This document shows, one piece after another, positions 23,227-34,785 of a stretch of DNA of 64,000 nt (position 1 is its first letter; each line of letters begins with the position of its first letter). Under the pieces are notes generated by a model. It made no database searches, was not told the origin of the DNA, and saw nothing but the letters and a program-made list of their open reading frames with translations. The translations under genes were made by a program, and so were the position numbers. This DNA is from Pyricularia pennisetigena (taxonomy: Eukaryota > Ascomycota > Sordariomycetes > Magnaporthales > Pyriculariaceae): contig NW_021940920.1 of the NCBI RefSeq assembly GCF_004337985.1, forward strand, positions 1,286,549-1,350,548, written 5' to 3'.

Positions 23227-24090
23227 TTACGCCTTGCCAGCACTGCCCAACTGCCTCATGTACTCCTCGATGGCAACCTGCATGGCCTTGGTGCCGGCAT
23301 CGATGACGGCCGTCAGCGGCTTCCCGCGCATCTCCTCCTGGACGCGGGCGTAGTGTTTGTTCATGCCCTTGTTGATGTTGATCTTGCTGACGCCGAGCTC
23401 GATGCACTTTTGGAAAATGTCTTGAGTAAAAGGATCGGCGCCGTGCAGCACCAGCCTCACCCTGTCCCCGACGGCGCGGTTCACGGACCCGAGGCGCTCG
23501 TACTCGAGCTGGATGCCGCGGGGCCCGTACTCGCCGTGCACGTTGCCGAAGGCGGGGGCCAGCATCTCGATGCCCGTGGCGACGAACTCCTCGGCCTGCT
23601 CGGGGGTGGTCAGCAGGCCCTCGAGGTCGGCGGTCTCGGCGACGCCGTCCTCGCCGCCCTCGATGCGGCCGGGCTCCGCCTCGGTGGCGATGCCGCGCGC
23701 GTGGCAGTACTCGGACAGCTCCCGGGTCAGCGCCAGGTTCTCGTCCTTTTCGTAGTGGCTCATGTCGCACATGATGCTGTCGAAGCCTTGCTCAAAGTCG
23801 GCCGCCCGCCGCACCATCTCGGGCGTCTGGCAGTGGTCCAGGTGCAGGGCCAGCGGCGCCGTCGACGTCCGCACCGCGTCCGCCGCCGCCCGCACCAGCG
23901 CCGAGTCGGCGTACTCGATCGCCCAGGGGAAGAGGAGGATCATGGCCGGCGACTTGGCCGCCTCCGCCGCCCGCTTCGTCGCGATGATCGACTCGATGTT
24001 GTAGCAGCACATGGCCGGCACCGCGTACCCGCCCTTCCAGGCCTTGTCCAGCATGGCCAGGGAGCGGTTCTTGGTGCGGTCGACGGGCAT
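23227..24090 (-). CDS. Class II (zinc) ketose-bisphosphate-aldolase-like protein
   Basis: TIM-barrel metal-dependent aldolase family, single exon, 287 residues. Seen: zinc-ligand motifs are present: HLDHC (first His, with the catalytic Asp), the second His in NVHGEYG, and the third in RLVLHGADPF. A Glu-rich loop (TEAEPGRIEGGEDG) matches the family's ExGxxGGxED element. The phosphate-binding parts differ from true fructose-bisphosphate aldolases: HGGSG is HGADPF, and the NIDTD-type strand end is NINKGMN. Inferred: the zinc-enolate chemistry is probably kept, but the substrate may not be a bisphosphate, so a non-glycolytic aldol cleavage is likely. It is divergent from the dehydrogenase gene and convergent with the kinase. 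The start at 24090 gives MPVDRTKNRSLAML, normal for the family. Confidence 0.85.
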   Translation of the reverse strand: MPVDRTKNRSLAMLDKAWKGGYAVPAMCCYNIESIIATKRAAEAAKSPAMILLFPWAIEYADSALVRAAADAVRTSTAPLALHLDHCQTPEMVRRAADFEQGFDSIMCDMSHYEKDENLALTRELSEYCHARGIATEAEPGRIEGGEDGVAETADLEGLLTTPEQAEEFVATGIEMLAPAFGNVHGEYGPRGIQLEYERLGSVNRAVGDRVRLVLHGADPFTQDIFQKCIELGVSKININKGMNKHYARVQEEMRGKPLTAVIDAGTKAMQVAIEEYMRQLGSAGKA

Positions 24091-25163
24091 GGTGTTTGTT
24101 TTGGGGGGGTTTTGTTTTGGAGAGATGTTGTGCGTGTGTGTATGTATATATATATGTATGTTTGGTTTTGGTTTTGCTTATACAAAAAAAAGGGTTGGCC
24201 AAGGTGAGTGTGGATTAATTTTAATGATTGTTATTGACAATAGGATAGATGCAGGGATTGATTATTCTCCCACTTACTCCCTTTTGAGAAAATACACTCG
24301 AGTTTCTCCAACTTTTTTTTTTCTCCTTCTCAGGTGCGGAAAAGAACGGGACGCCGTCACGGGGGGTTAAAAACATTCGGCCCCTTCTAAGCCGACAGCC
24401 GCGTACTTGCAGCCGAACTACGAAATGGATGCAAGACAGTAACAAATAAAAATGGGATTAATGGAAAAGCACCCTCCAATCATCAAAGCCCCAATAACAC
24501 CCGGGACCGGGCCAAGACGCCGGCAAAATGGCTCGGCGGGGTTTTGGTCATGCTCTCACGACTGTCTTGTCGTGGGGTCCTTTTCTACATGAAAATACTT
24601 TTCGTAGGGGGGAAAAACAAACCAACCAAAAGTATGACATGTCATCCTTGTCCCGCATTTACACCCAACACAAGACGTCGTGGACCAAATTGCTGCAAGG
24701 AATATACCTGTTTCCCCCCACTTACATACACTTGGACGGAAAACGCCCCACGGCCGGTGTCGGCTCCCTCTCCATGGGGTAAACTGTCTTCCTCTCCCAC
24801 TGGCTGCATCTCCACTCTCCACTCGTCTTACACAGCTTTGGGGACACCCGGTCGGTTGGGGAAGCCGGCTCGACCGCATCGGCTCGGGGGTCAGTGAATG
24901 CAAGGTTAAGGGCGGGAGAAGTTGACGTCGTTTTTTTTCTTCTTCTGTCTCTTTCAAAACACATTCGATGTGTGATGTCTTGTGTTTTAGTGGTGCATGA
25001 CTGGTTCCATTGAACCATTTGAAAATATAGAAAATTTCAAGTCGAGAATCACTTTCAAGATTTGAATTCAGCGTCCATCAGGCACATTCACTGCGACGCT
25101 CCTGGTAGTCACCAGCCAGTGACATCACCGTCCAAAAAAAAAACCCCCCACCAAAGCCAAAAG
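24091..25163. promoter_or_regulatory. Bidirectional upstream region of aldolase and dehydrogenase genes
   Basis: A 1.07 kb region between divergent starts. Contains TG/TA-rich repeats just upstream of the aldolase gene (about 24128-24160) and an A9-C7-type run just before the dehydrogenase start. No gene recognised. Confidence 0.4.
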
Positions 25164-26498
25164 ATGGCCGCAAAAGAACCAATCTCCTTCATCGGCCTCG
25201 GCGCCATGGGCTTCGGCATGGCCACCCATCTCGTCAAGGAGGGCTACCCGGTCACGGGCTTCGACGTCTGGGGCCCGACGCTGGAGCGCTTCAAGGCCGC
25301 CGGCGGCAGCGTGGCCAGCACGCCGGCGCAGGCCGTCGCCGACAAGCCCTTTTGCGTCTGCATGGTCGCGACGGCGCAGCAGGCGCAGGCCGTGCTGATC
25401 GACGGCCCCGACGCCGCCGTCCCCGCCCTGCCGCAGGGCGCCGTACTGATGCTGTGCAGCACCGTGCCGTGCCAGTACGCGCAGGCGCTCGACCAGCAGC
25501 TGAGGGACATGGGCCGCGGCGACATCTTGTTTGTCGATTGTCCCGTGTCCGGAGGAGCGATCCGCGCCGCCGACGGCACGCTGTCCATCATGGCCGGCGC
25601 GTCCGACGCCGCCATCGCCAAGGGCCGCGAGATCCTGCAGGCCATGTCGGACCCGGCCAAGCTGTACATCGTGGCCGGCGGGGTGGGCGCCGGCTCCAAC
25701 ATGAAGATGTGCCACCAGGTCCTGGCCGCGAACCAGATTTTGTCGGCCAGCGAGGCCATGGGGTTCGCGGCGCACCTGGGTCTGGACCTGGAGAAAGTCC
25801 GCGACGCGATCCTCGCCTCGGACGGCAGGAGCTGGATGTTTGAGAACCGCGTGTCCAGGATCCTGCACCCGGAGCACAAGCCCATCGCCAGCGCCTTGAC
25901 CATCATCCTCAAGGACACGAGCATCATCACGTCCGAGGCCAGGCGGATGCGCTTCGCCACGCCCATGACCAGCGCCGCCGAGCAGGCCTACTTTGTCGGG
26001 CTGGGGCTCGGCTACGGCCCGGACGACGACGCGGGCATGCTGCGCGTCTACACGCAGGGCGTCGGCAAGGTCGGGCCGGTGCAGGCCGCGGCCGAGACGG
26101 AGGAGGCCAAGGTGGCGCTGGTGCTGGCGCTGCTCGAGGGCATCCACCTGTGCTCCGCCGCCGAGACGCTGGCGTTTGCCGACTTTGTCAAGCTGGATCT
26201 GGACCAGGTCTTTGAGCTGTGCACCAACGCCGCCGGCGGGTCTAGGATGCTCGACAGGTTAGCCCCGGGGATCCTCGCGGCGTTCAAGAGCGGCGTCGCC
26301 GCCAAGGGCTGGGAGGCCGAGGCCGGCCTCTACGACGTGACCGCCGCCGCCGACAGGTTGCAGGCTGCCGTGGATGAGGCGCAAAGGCTCAAGATGCCGC
26401 TGTTTTTGGGCACGCAGGCGCTGAACTTGTTGAGGACGGCGACTAGGTCTTTGGATAGCAAAGCATCGGCTGGGTCTGTGGTCAAGTTATGGACGTAA
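25164..26498 (+). CDS. HIBADH/L-threonate-dehydrogenase-like NAD(P) oxidoreductase
   Basis: Beta-hydroxyacid dehydrogenase family, single exon, 444 residues from the ATG at 25164. An earlier in-frame ATG at 25062 would add a sequence without family character. Seen: an N-terminal Rossmann fold with GLGAMGFGMA; the substrate loop VDCPVSGGAIRAADG; and the catalytic Lys in GAGSNMKMCHQ, with His where HIBADH has Asn. Then comes SWMFENRVSRIL and a helical domain to about residue 295. A second helical repeat (about 310-430, EGIHLCSAAETLAFAD...) follows without a second Rossmann fold. Known: the KxxHQ motif and SWMFENR segment are typical of the L-threonate 2-dehydrogenase (LtnD) group. Inferred: oxidises a C4 sugar acid or related 3-carbon hydroxyacid. 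The length (usual ~300) reflects the duplicated C-terminal domain. Confidence 0.87.
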   Translation: MAAKEPISFIGLGAMGFGMATHLVKEGYPVTGFDVWGPTLERFKAAGGSVASTPAQAVADKPFCVCMVATAQQAQAVLIDGPDAAVPALPQGAVLMLCSTVPCQYAQALDQQLRDMGRGDILFVDCPVSGGAIRAADGTLSIMAGASDAAIAKGREILQAMSDPAKLYIVAGGVGAGSNMKMCHQVLAANQILSASEAMGFAAHLGLDLEKVRDAILASDGRSWMFENRVSRILHPEHKPIASALTIILKDTSIITSEARRMRFATPMTSAAEQAYFVGLGLGYGPDDDAGMLRVYTQGVGKVGPVQAAAETEEAKVALVLALLEGIHLCSAAETLAFADFVKLDLDQVFELCTNAAGGSRMLDRLAPGILAAFKSGVAAKGWEAEAGLYDVTAAADRLQAAVDEAQRLKMPLFLGTQALNLLRTATRSLDSKASAGSVVKLWT

Positions 26499-26949
26499 TA
26501 ATGTATGCATGAGTTAAAGTCGGTAAATAATGAATGATTCAAGGCTAGGATTAAGCGCTTGTATGGAACCCAAATAATATGATTCCAAGACCAGAGGCTA
26601 TTGAAGCCAGACGGCATGCTAGACACTGCCCACTCGGCAGGACCCGTTGGCTTGACTTTTGGCATATTACCAAAAGATTTTGTTACGGTGCCAACGTGGT
26701 AGCAGTGGTAGTCTCCAGGGCTGTAGAGACGACATATTGGCTGAGCGACAGGACATGACCGACAGTAAATCAACCTATACAGGACAAAAAGGCTCTGGTG
26801 TTTCTCAATGAAATAAGGAAAGAATTCTGTACATGTCCGCGACGAAAAAAAAAAATTCAATTTCAGCACACGCAGCCAGTCAAGGCGATCGATCGATCCA
26901 CGAGAAGTGGGGAAGAGGAAGTCGAGCGGGCCTACAACAAAAATCAAAA
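26499..26949. other. 3' flank of dehydrogenase and tRNA downstream side
   Basis: About 450 bases. It holds the 3' UTR of the dehydrogenase gene and, immediately after the tRNA on the minus strand (26945-26949 and beyond), short T-runs that fit a Pol III terminator. Nothing else seen. Confidence 0.5.
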
Positions 26950-27031
26950 CGATCCGGGCAGGTCTCGAACCTGCAGCCTCCTGATGACCGAACAATCGTA
27001 GTCAGACGCGCTACCATTACGCCACCGGACC
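26950..27031 (-). tRNA. tRNA-Arg(ACG) with a ~10-base intron
   Basis: Read on the minus strand: the acceptor 5' GGTCCGG pairs with 3' CCGGATC (one G-T), discriminator G. The D-arm GCGT-loop-GCGC contains the A-box. The anticodon stem is TCTGA/TCAGG. The T-arm GCAGG-TTCGAGA-CCTGC forms the B-box. The anticodon loop reads C-T-A-C-G-A, then about 10 extra bases (TTGTTCGGTC), then A. This places an intron at the canonical 37/38 position and gives anticodon ACG (wobble inosine after editing), which decodes CGN Arg. T-runs follow the 3' end directly. Total 82 bases, mature 72 before CCA addition. Confidence 0.92.
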
Positions 27032-29217
<2,186 letters not shown>

Positions 29218-30098
29218 TTTTTTTGTGAAAAAGCTGGTCTGGGATATGTTGATCTGGTTAGCCAAGGTTTTCTTTTGTGTGACTAAGGGGTGAACGAATC
29301 AATCCTATCTTACTATCTTTTTTCTTTTTGTTCGAGAGCGGTCAAGTAGTATTGCCCAGAACTTGTGTTTGGTGAATATTGAACAGAGTCTGAGTGAGTG
29401 ATTAAAAAGTGAAAAAAAATGAAGCAAATTTATACTCGTCTACTCTGAGTGATCGGCCCAAACCTTCCGGACTGGCAGAGCGGGGAAGCTCTTGTCTTGC
29501 TGAGAATAACCTTCCTATCGGGACGGTCTCAACCACTCGTTCTCCCAAAGTGTGCCTGGTATCGGCGGGGGAACGTGTTGAAGGTGGCGACTAGATAGAA
29601 ATTGACTACATAGCCGTGAGTTTGACGTCAACACATCTTTGCATCTATCTATCTTTGCCCTATGTAACTTTCTGCTTGTCGTCCTTTGCCCCTTTCTACC
29701 GACTGTGCTTACCAAAATATCGCGACTTTTGACTTTAGCTTTGTCCAACATTGCCCCACACGTCTGGTTCATCCTTGTTATAATATTCAATCACCAACTT
29801 CCGGTTCTTGCTGATGTACAGTGACTCCTGTTCTAGTGTAGTGCTTTACTTGGTGGAACCATGCATGCCAAGCTGCAAAACGCATTCTGCCGCTGCGAGC
29901 GGACCCGGATGAGTGTGATTCACGGCTATTATCGCACAGGGGCACAACACCAGGAATCTAAACCCGGTTGTATCCGTCCAGTTGCAAACATAGCCGGGTG
30001 CCCACAAAGCAAATTGCCCCCGACGTGTACGCCCTGAGGCCTGCTCGTCTGGTGCTTTGCGCCCCCACTACGGACAGAGGGCGGCGATTTTGGTTTAT
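29218..30098. other. THI4 promoter and 3' flank of the CorA-like gene
   Basis: About 0.9 kb. The THI4-proximal half is the likely promoter and first untranslated exon. No second gene is apparent; small frames (29515-29790 minus) have no signature. Confidence 0.45.
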
Positions 30099-32356
30099 TT
30101 ATGCGTCGTCGTCGACGACAGAAAAGGTGGATCCCGTGTTCGTGCTGGATGCATCGTCATTGAGCCCAAACCTGCGCCGCACCTTGTACTTGATGTTCCT
30201 CATCCAGCTGGCCATATCGGGCCAACGCAAGAGCCACTTAGGAGGCTTCCACAGCCTCCAGATTCCGAGCGCGACCAGGATCCCTACCGTCAATGACACC
30301 GCGGTAGCCCAGAACATCCACTGAGGGGGGCTTACCCCGGCCATGAACGATGTCGAAAAAAGAGTCTATTGTGTGTACGGTGTTGGGTNNNNNNNNNNNN
30401 NNNNNNNNNNNNNNNNNNNNNNNNNAAAAAAAAAAAAAAAAAGATCATGAAAGATCATGACTGATCTGGTAGGCTATATGACGCAAGTCAACAAGACATA
30501 TATACACATAGGTCTGACATACCGTGGCAAAGATTCCTGGTGTAAAGATGATGACAGTCAACACAACCACCCTGAACCACCAAAACATGTCCGTGCTTTG
30601 ACCTAGGTGGTCTTTTAGCGTTTGCCGGATTTGGGCCACCGTGACTGCTGTGTTGATGGCATTGGGGCTGGCGGCCTGTCGGTCAGGGTACAAGTCAGCC
30701 AGCCGGGTATCTTCTTCGACATCAGGTACAAACTCACCAGTGAGAACACTGCCACACTACGCTCCTTGAACATACGGACCATCAGGCGTGGGTGCTTGGT
30801 CGTGTTCAACAAAAAGTCCAGCCTCTCCTCTAGCACGAGCCCAATCTCCACCATGTCGGCGCGTGATTTTTCCTTGCCCTTCTCCGAACGCGGGCCACCA
30901 TCTGATGTCAACCGGACAAGGTCAACGGTCTCGGCTCGCTGCGTTTCCAGCATTTCCAGTTCCATTTCCGTGATGGCGAGATCCTTGGCCATGTCGACAG
31001 ATTGCACGCAGATATTTATTGGCGATATCCCCTTATAGTTTCTTTCCAACGACCTGATGGTTACGCACATACGGGTGATCTTGTGAACTAGCACGCTGCG
31101 CACGGACTCTACCATGAGTGTCGGCACCAACGCCGGGTGATGGGCGATTCGGGCCAGCCTGCAGACCTGAGCGCGGATGAACTCGGTCTGCCGGACAGTG
31201 GGACCAACCATCAGAGCCGTGGTGATGTCCGTTTCCGGACAGTAGGACATGGAGAGAGCTATATCAAGGTTGCTGTATTTATAGCGTGCCGTGAGTCCAA
31301 CGACATGGCGACGCCTGCGGTACCTTTTCAAGTGTATATCGTCTGTCTGGAAAAGCCAATGCGTGGAGGTTGGCAGGCTGAAAGAAGACGTGACACGTTC
31401 TAGGGTTTCTGCAGAGAAGGGTATGCATTGCCTTATTCGATGGTATTGAGTTGGGTCAAGATTCTTCTGATCAAGAGGCCAATGTCTGTCGTCGCTTCCA
31501 GTTACAGGAGTAGGTGCTAGGGGTGGGGGGACTGGAGGTGCCAGTCCCTGAACTGAGGCCGGAGCTGGGGTTACGACCGGTGGATGAGGACCTGGCCCAG
31601 GTAGTAGCCCGCGCGGTGGCGGTCCCGGGCGTCGTGGTGGCCGACTTTCCGACACTTTGGACTTGGGTTCTGCGTCCCGGGCACCCCCGATACTGACGCG
31701 CGTTAGCTTGCCCTGTCCGACCAAGTCATGATCCAGGATCTTGAGCATACATGAGGCGAAGACCGGGTCTGGAGAATCCATCTCGATCGTTGGTAACTTG
31801 CTGGTAGCAGTTTCATGTCAGCTTACAGACATTTCGCCCAGATTGATTACCAAGTGAAAAGTGTACCTTGCTGATCCACTCGTCCAGATCTTCTGCTGTT
31901 CTCTTCGCAGCCAGAACATAGGGAGGACCGACCTATGGTGTGTTGCAGAGGAGTAAGCAATAGGAACGAGTGATGTCGATGTATCGCTGTGGTCATGTAG
32001 ATGAGGACATATGCAACTCAAGCACCCACCACCGATTTGTAGATTTCAATCACCAGAGCTGGTTTGGGCGTGTATGTCAGCTGATCGACATGAATACATT
32101 GCTGCGGTAAACAAAAGGCCTCAGGGTCAAAGCCATCATCCATCTTGGATATTGCTGTTGCTTGAAGGTTGTTGTTGGCGCGTTCAGAGTCAACAACACA
32201 GATAACAACGATTGCAGTTCTCCCCGCTTCATGAGATCAAGTTCGCCCTTTTGGGCTTGTGTGCTTGGTTAGAGGGCGTTGTACAGAGGACCTGACAACT
32301 CACGCAGCCTTACAACCAATAGCAGCTGCATGCTGCAGGCAGGGCTCCCGCACCAT
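30099..32356 (-). CDS. Unknown multi-exon protein with CorA-like C-terminal membrane region
   Basis: Function unknown. Inferred minus-strand exons: 32314-32356, 32200-32255, 32030-32143, 31867-31932, 30738-31796, 30523-30675 and 30099-30365; they join in phase to 585 residues. Seen: a short N-terminal part (MVREPCLQHAAAIG, then MKRGELQSLLS and DPEAFCLPQQC); a Pro-rich linker (about 135-180); a helical middle with Arg-rich segments; and a C-terminus with FWWFRVVVLTVIIFTPGIFAT, TLFSTSFM and WMFWATAVSLTVGILVALG. These form two hydrophobic helices, followed by a basic tail. Known: many fungal proteins of unknown role end in this CorA/Mg-transporter-like two-helix region, mostly without the GMN pore motif, as here. 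The middle exons are firm. Exons 1 and 2 (weak GTGTTG donor) and the true start are uncertain, and upstream exons may exist to about 32970. An assembly gap lies in the last intron. Confidence 0.6.
30389..30425. other. Assembly gap (37 N)
   Basis: Run of N beside an A-tract (30426-30442). It falls in the predicted last intron of the CorA-like gene, so coding sequence is probably unaffected. Confidence 0.95.
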
Positions 32357-33010
32357 GGCCACTTGTGTGAGAGTGTGATAACCAGAAACTGAGGCTTGCA
32401 TGCAGATAGTCAAATGCTTTTTTCCAAGTACTATTCCTCAACGTAAGGCTGACGAGAACGCTAGAACCTTAACTGAAATGCCCCTAGCACATGGTGTGAT
32501 GCAAGCGATCTGCAGCTCAAACGAATTGTTATGACTCTCTGAGAAGTGAAAAAGATAACTTTTGCTCCAACAAAACAATCGGGTTTCCCAAAAAGCTTTT
32601 GCGGTGGAGTTGAATTGCCCAACTGTAGCGAACAGTGCGCTTTCTGGGCTGTAGACCAAACCACCAACCTCCTCTTACGGGATCGAAGCGTCTCGCAAGA
32701 CTAAGGCATGCATCTTCCTCCACTGAGCCATGCCGCGTAGCCATGTGTCAATTACTGCCCAAGACGAGACCTCGAAACCACTTTGATACCTCGGTCTTCC
32801 GTGTCGCAGCCAACGGCGAAGATGTGGCAGGAACCGCTGTGAAGGGAGATATACAAAAAGGTGGGGCCACACAACCGAATCTCGCGGCTCGGCTGATTTG
32901 CGACTTGAACAGTGCTTCAATAGTTCCGTAGGTCCATCGTGAGAAGCCTGTTCCTGGGTAAAGAGCCATAATGCCGGACCTGAATAACCAGGCAGCATTT
33001 CCTACCTAGC
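32357..33010. other. Region upstream of the CorA-like gene
   Basis: Minus-strand open frames here (32675-32998, 107 codons; 32438-32659, 73 codons) are longer and more protein-like than random. They may be 5' exons of the CorA-like gene or decayed sequence. No splice chain joins them cleanly to 32356. Confidence 0.3.
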
Positions 33011-33743
33011 TCAAACCTTATCGCCCTCTGCCCTCATTGCCTCGGCCCTCAGCACGGCTTTTTCGACGTCTTGGACTCGCCCCTCCGCGTCGGCCACGAA
33101 TTTACTGTACTTCAGCACGCGGCCCTCGTACCAAGCCCTTAGCAGGCGCTCGCTCCTCGCCCGCAACTCGGCAACCTCGGCTGTCTGCGCGCGCTGCATA
33201 GCCTCGATGGCCCTGGCTCGCGGCGCCGTGGCCACGAGGCTCGCACTCAGTCCCGGGTCGGGCACGGGCACGTCCTGGGTGACGGCCGCGAGTGCGGAGG
33301 CGGTGCCATGGTACTGCGAGGCCGAGGCCAGGACTATGGCGCGCACGGCGGCCGGGTCGAGCTGTGTCGGAGGTTGTTTGGCTTTGCTGTCGGACTGTGC
33401 GTGTTGCGATTCGGAGACGAAGAGGGAGGGGTGCTCGTTGTCTACGAGGGCAGAGCTCGGTGACGTCAGCCAATGTATGATGAACGTAATTTAAGCCAGC
33501 AGTAAATGAAGACTACCTACAAATTTTCAACAGATCTTGATAGACTCGTGACCTGGACACTAAAGCCTGGAAGCGGCGCTCTAGGTCGCGCATCGTGCTG
33601 GTGGCCGAGGACTCGGGAATCGCATCGGGGTTGCCGGCGGGGCCATAGACGATGTGCTCCAAGCGGAGAAGGCGAGCCTCGAGAAGCTCAATGGTGGCTA
33701 GAGTGGTATTATCGAGAGTGTTGTCCATTAAAGGTTCCGTCAT
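33011..33743 (-). CDS. ro-10: Dynactin p24 subunit (DCTN3 / RO-10-like)
   Basis: Small coiled-coil subunit of the dynactin shoulder, needed for dynein-driven nuclear distribution in hyphae. Inferred exons: 33521-33743 and 33011-33441, phase-consistent; 217 residues. Seen: LATIELLEARLLRLEHIVYGP near the N-terminus, the p24 hallmark heptad region. Then STMRDLERRFQALVSRSRVYQDLLKIYNEHPSLF across the splice, and long amphipathic helices to the C-terminus (AQTAEVAELRARSERLLRAWY ... VLKYSKFVADAEGRVQDVE). Known: in Neurospora the p24 homologue is RO-10. Similarity in this family is low and mostly coiled coil, so the call rests on the N-terminal block and overall layout. The intron has donor GTAGGT and acceptor CGTAG. 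Confidence 0.75.
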
Positions 33744-34785
33744 TTTGCCGTCTTTGACTGTTTGATCACTCCGGAGCAGGTTGGGCCTTGAAAGTGTACC
33801 TGTTTAACAGGGAAGAGCAGAGCTCCGCGGAGGTTCGGACTTTCCGAACAATCGGATCGCACGGTCAAATGCGCTTGAAGACCAGACGATTTTTTTACGT
33901 AGTGCCACGAAGAAGTATTCGAAACCACGTAAAACCTGCGGAATTGGCTAATAATAAAGACCAATGCATCTGAACAATTTCATAAGATGTTTCTTTAGAA
34001 TTTGGCCCTGGATTCATCGCTCCAAAACTCCATCCACAAATGGAGTGAAAACGGCGCTAAACCCCGACCAGTGCCTGGATACACCAGAAACTCCAATTTG
34101 ATTGGCCATGGCTACCCCAAAGACCCACTAGCAACCCCACCGATTTGTTCCTTACCCGAACGCGGGCTGATCTTGGCGCCATAAACGTCACACCTGGCCC
34201 TGTTTGCCTGTCGTTGCCAGTCTGACTGTTGCTACACATATCTCCATTCCAAGCAGCCAAGAGCAGCAGATCTCAGAGTCGTACGTAACACCATTGCATT
34301 ATTACATAGAACAAGACCGGGTCTCATTCTTAGCATCACGCGACAGCTTATTTTCTTTTTTTTTTTTTTCTTTTTTCCTTTTTTTTTTTCCTGCCAAGTC
34401 CTTGCCTTCTTGCTTTTTCATTTCTCATACACATTGGTGACGGCCATTAATTGGCGCATCCACAGTCGAACAAACGAAGAGGGGAAATACGATTGAAGCC
34501 GGCACAGCCGAATCAGCCGACCGACTTTAACCGCAATTCTCGGAAGAGTTGCGGTACCCTCCGGAGCCCGCGGACGAGCACGTTCGAACGAAACACAAGC
34601 ACAACACGATTGTCCTCCGACGCACCCGAAAGAGGATCTGCCTCTTGCGCCGGCGCTCAGCTCTCGTGCCACCATCACATCGATATTACCCGCGATAGTC
34701 TTTGCCTGGGTGCTTACCAGGCCGAGGAATGCCTGCGTACTCGACATTTACTGATGGAATCGGCCCGGGACATAGTGCCGACAAC
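33744..34785. other. Divergent region, dynactin p24 / amino-acid transporter
   Basis: About 1 kb between divergent genes. The right part (34350-34400) has T-tracts. An open frame at 34451-34918 plus is Ser/Thr/Arg-rich without signature and probably lies in the transporter's 5' UTR. Confidence 0.4.

Noticed and set aside
19041..26498. Assigning the cluster to the LtnD-OtnI-OtnK-OtnC threonate pathway
   Set aside because: No DUF1537 (OtnK) kinase or OtnC-type decarboxylase is present; the kinase is DhaK-type and the aldolase is FBA-like.
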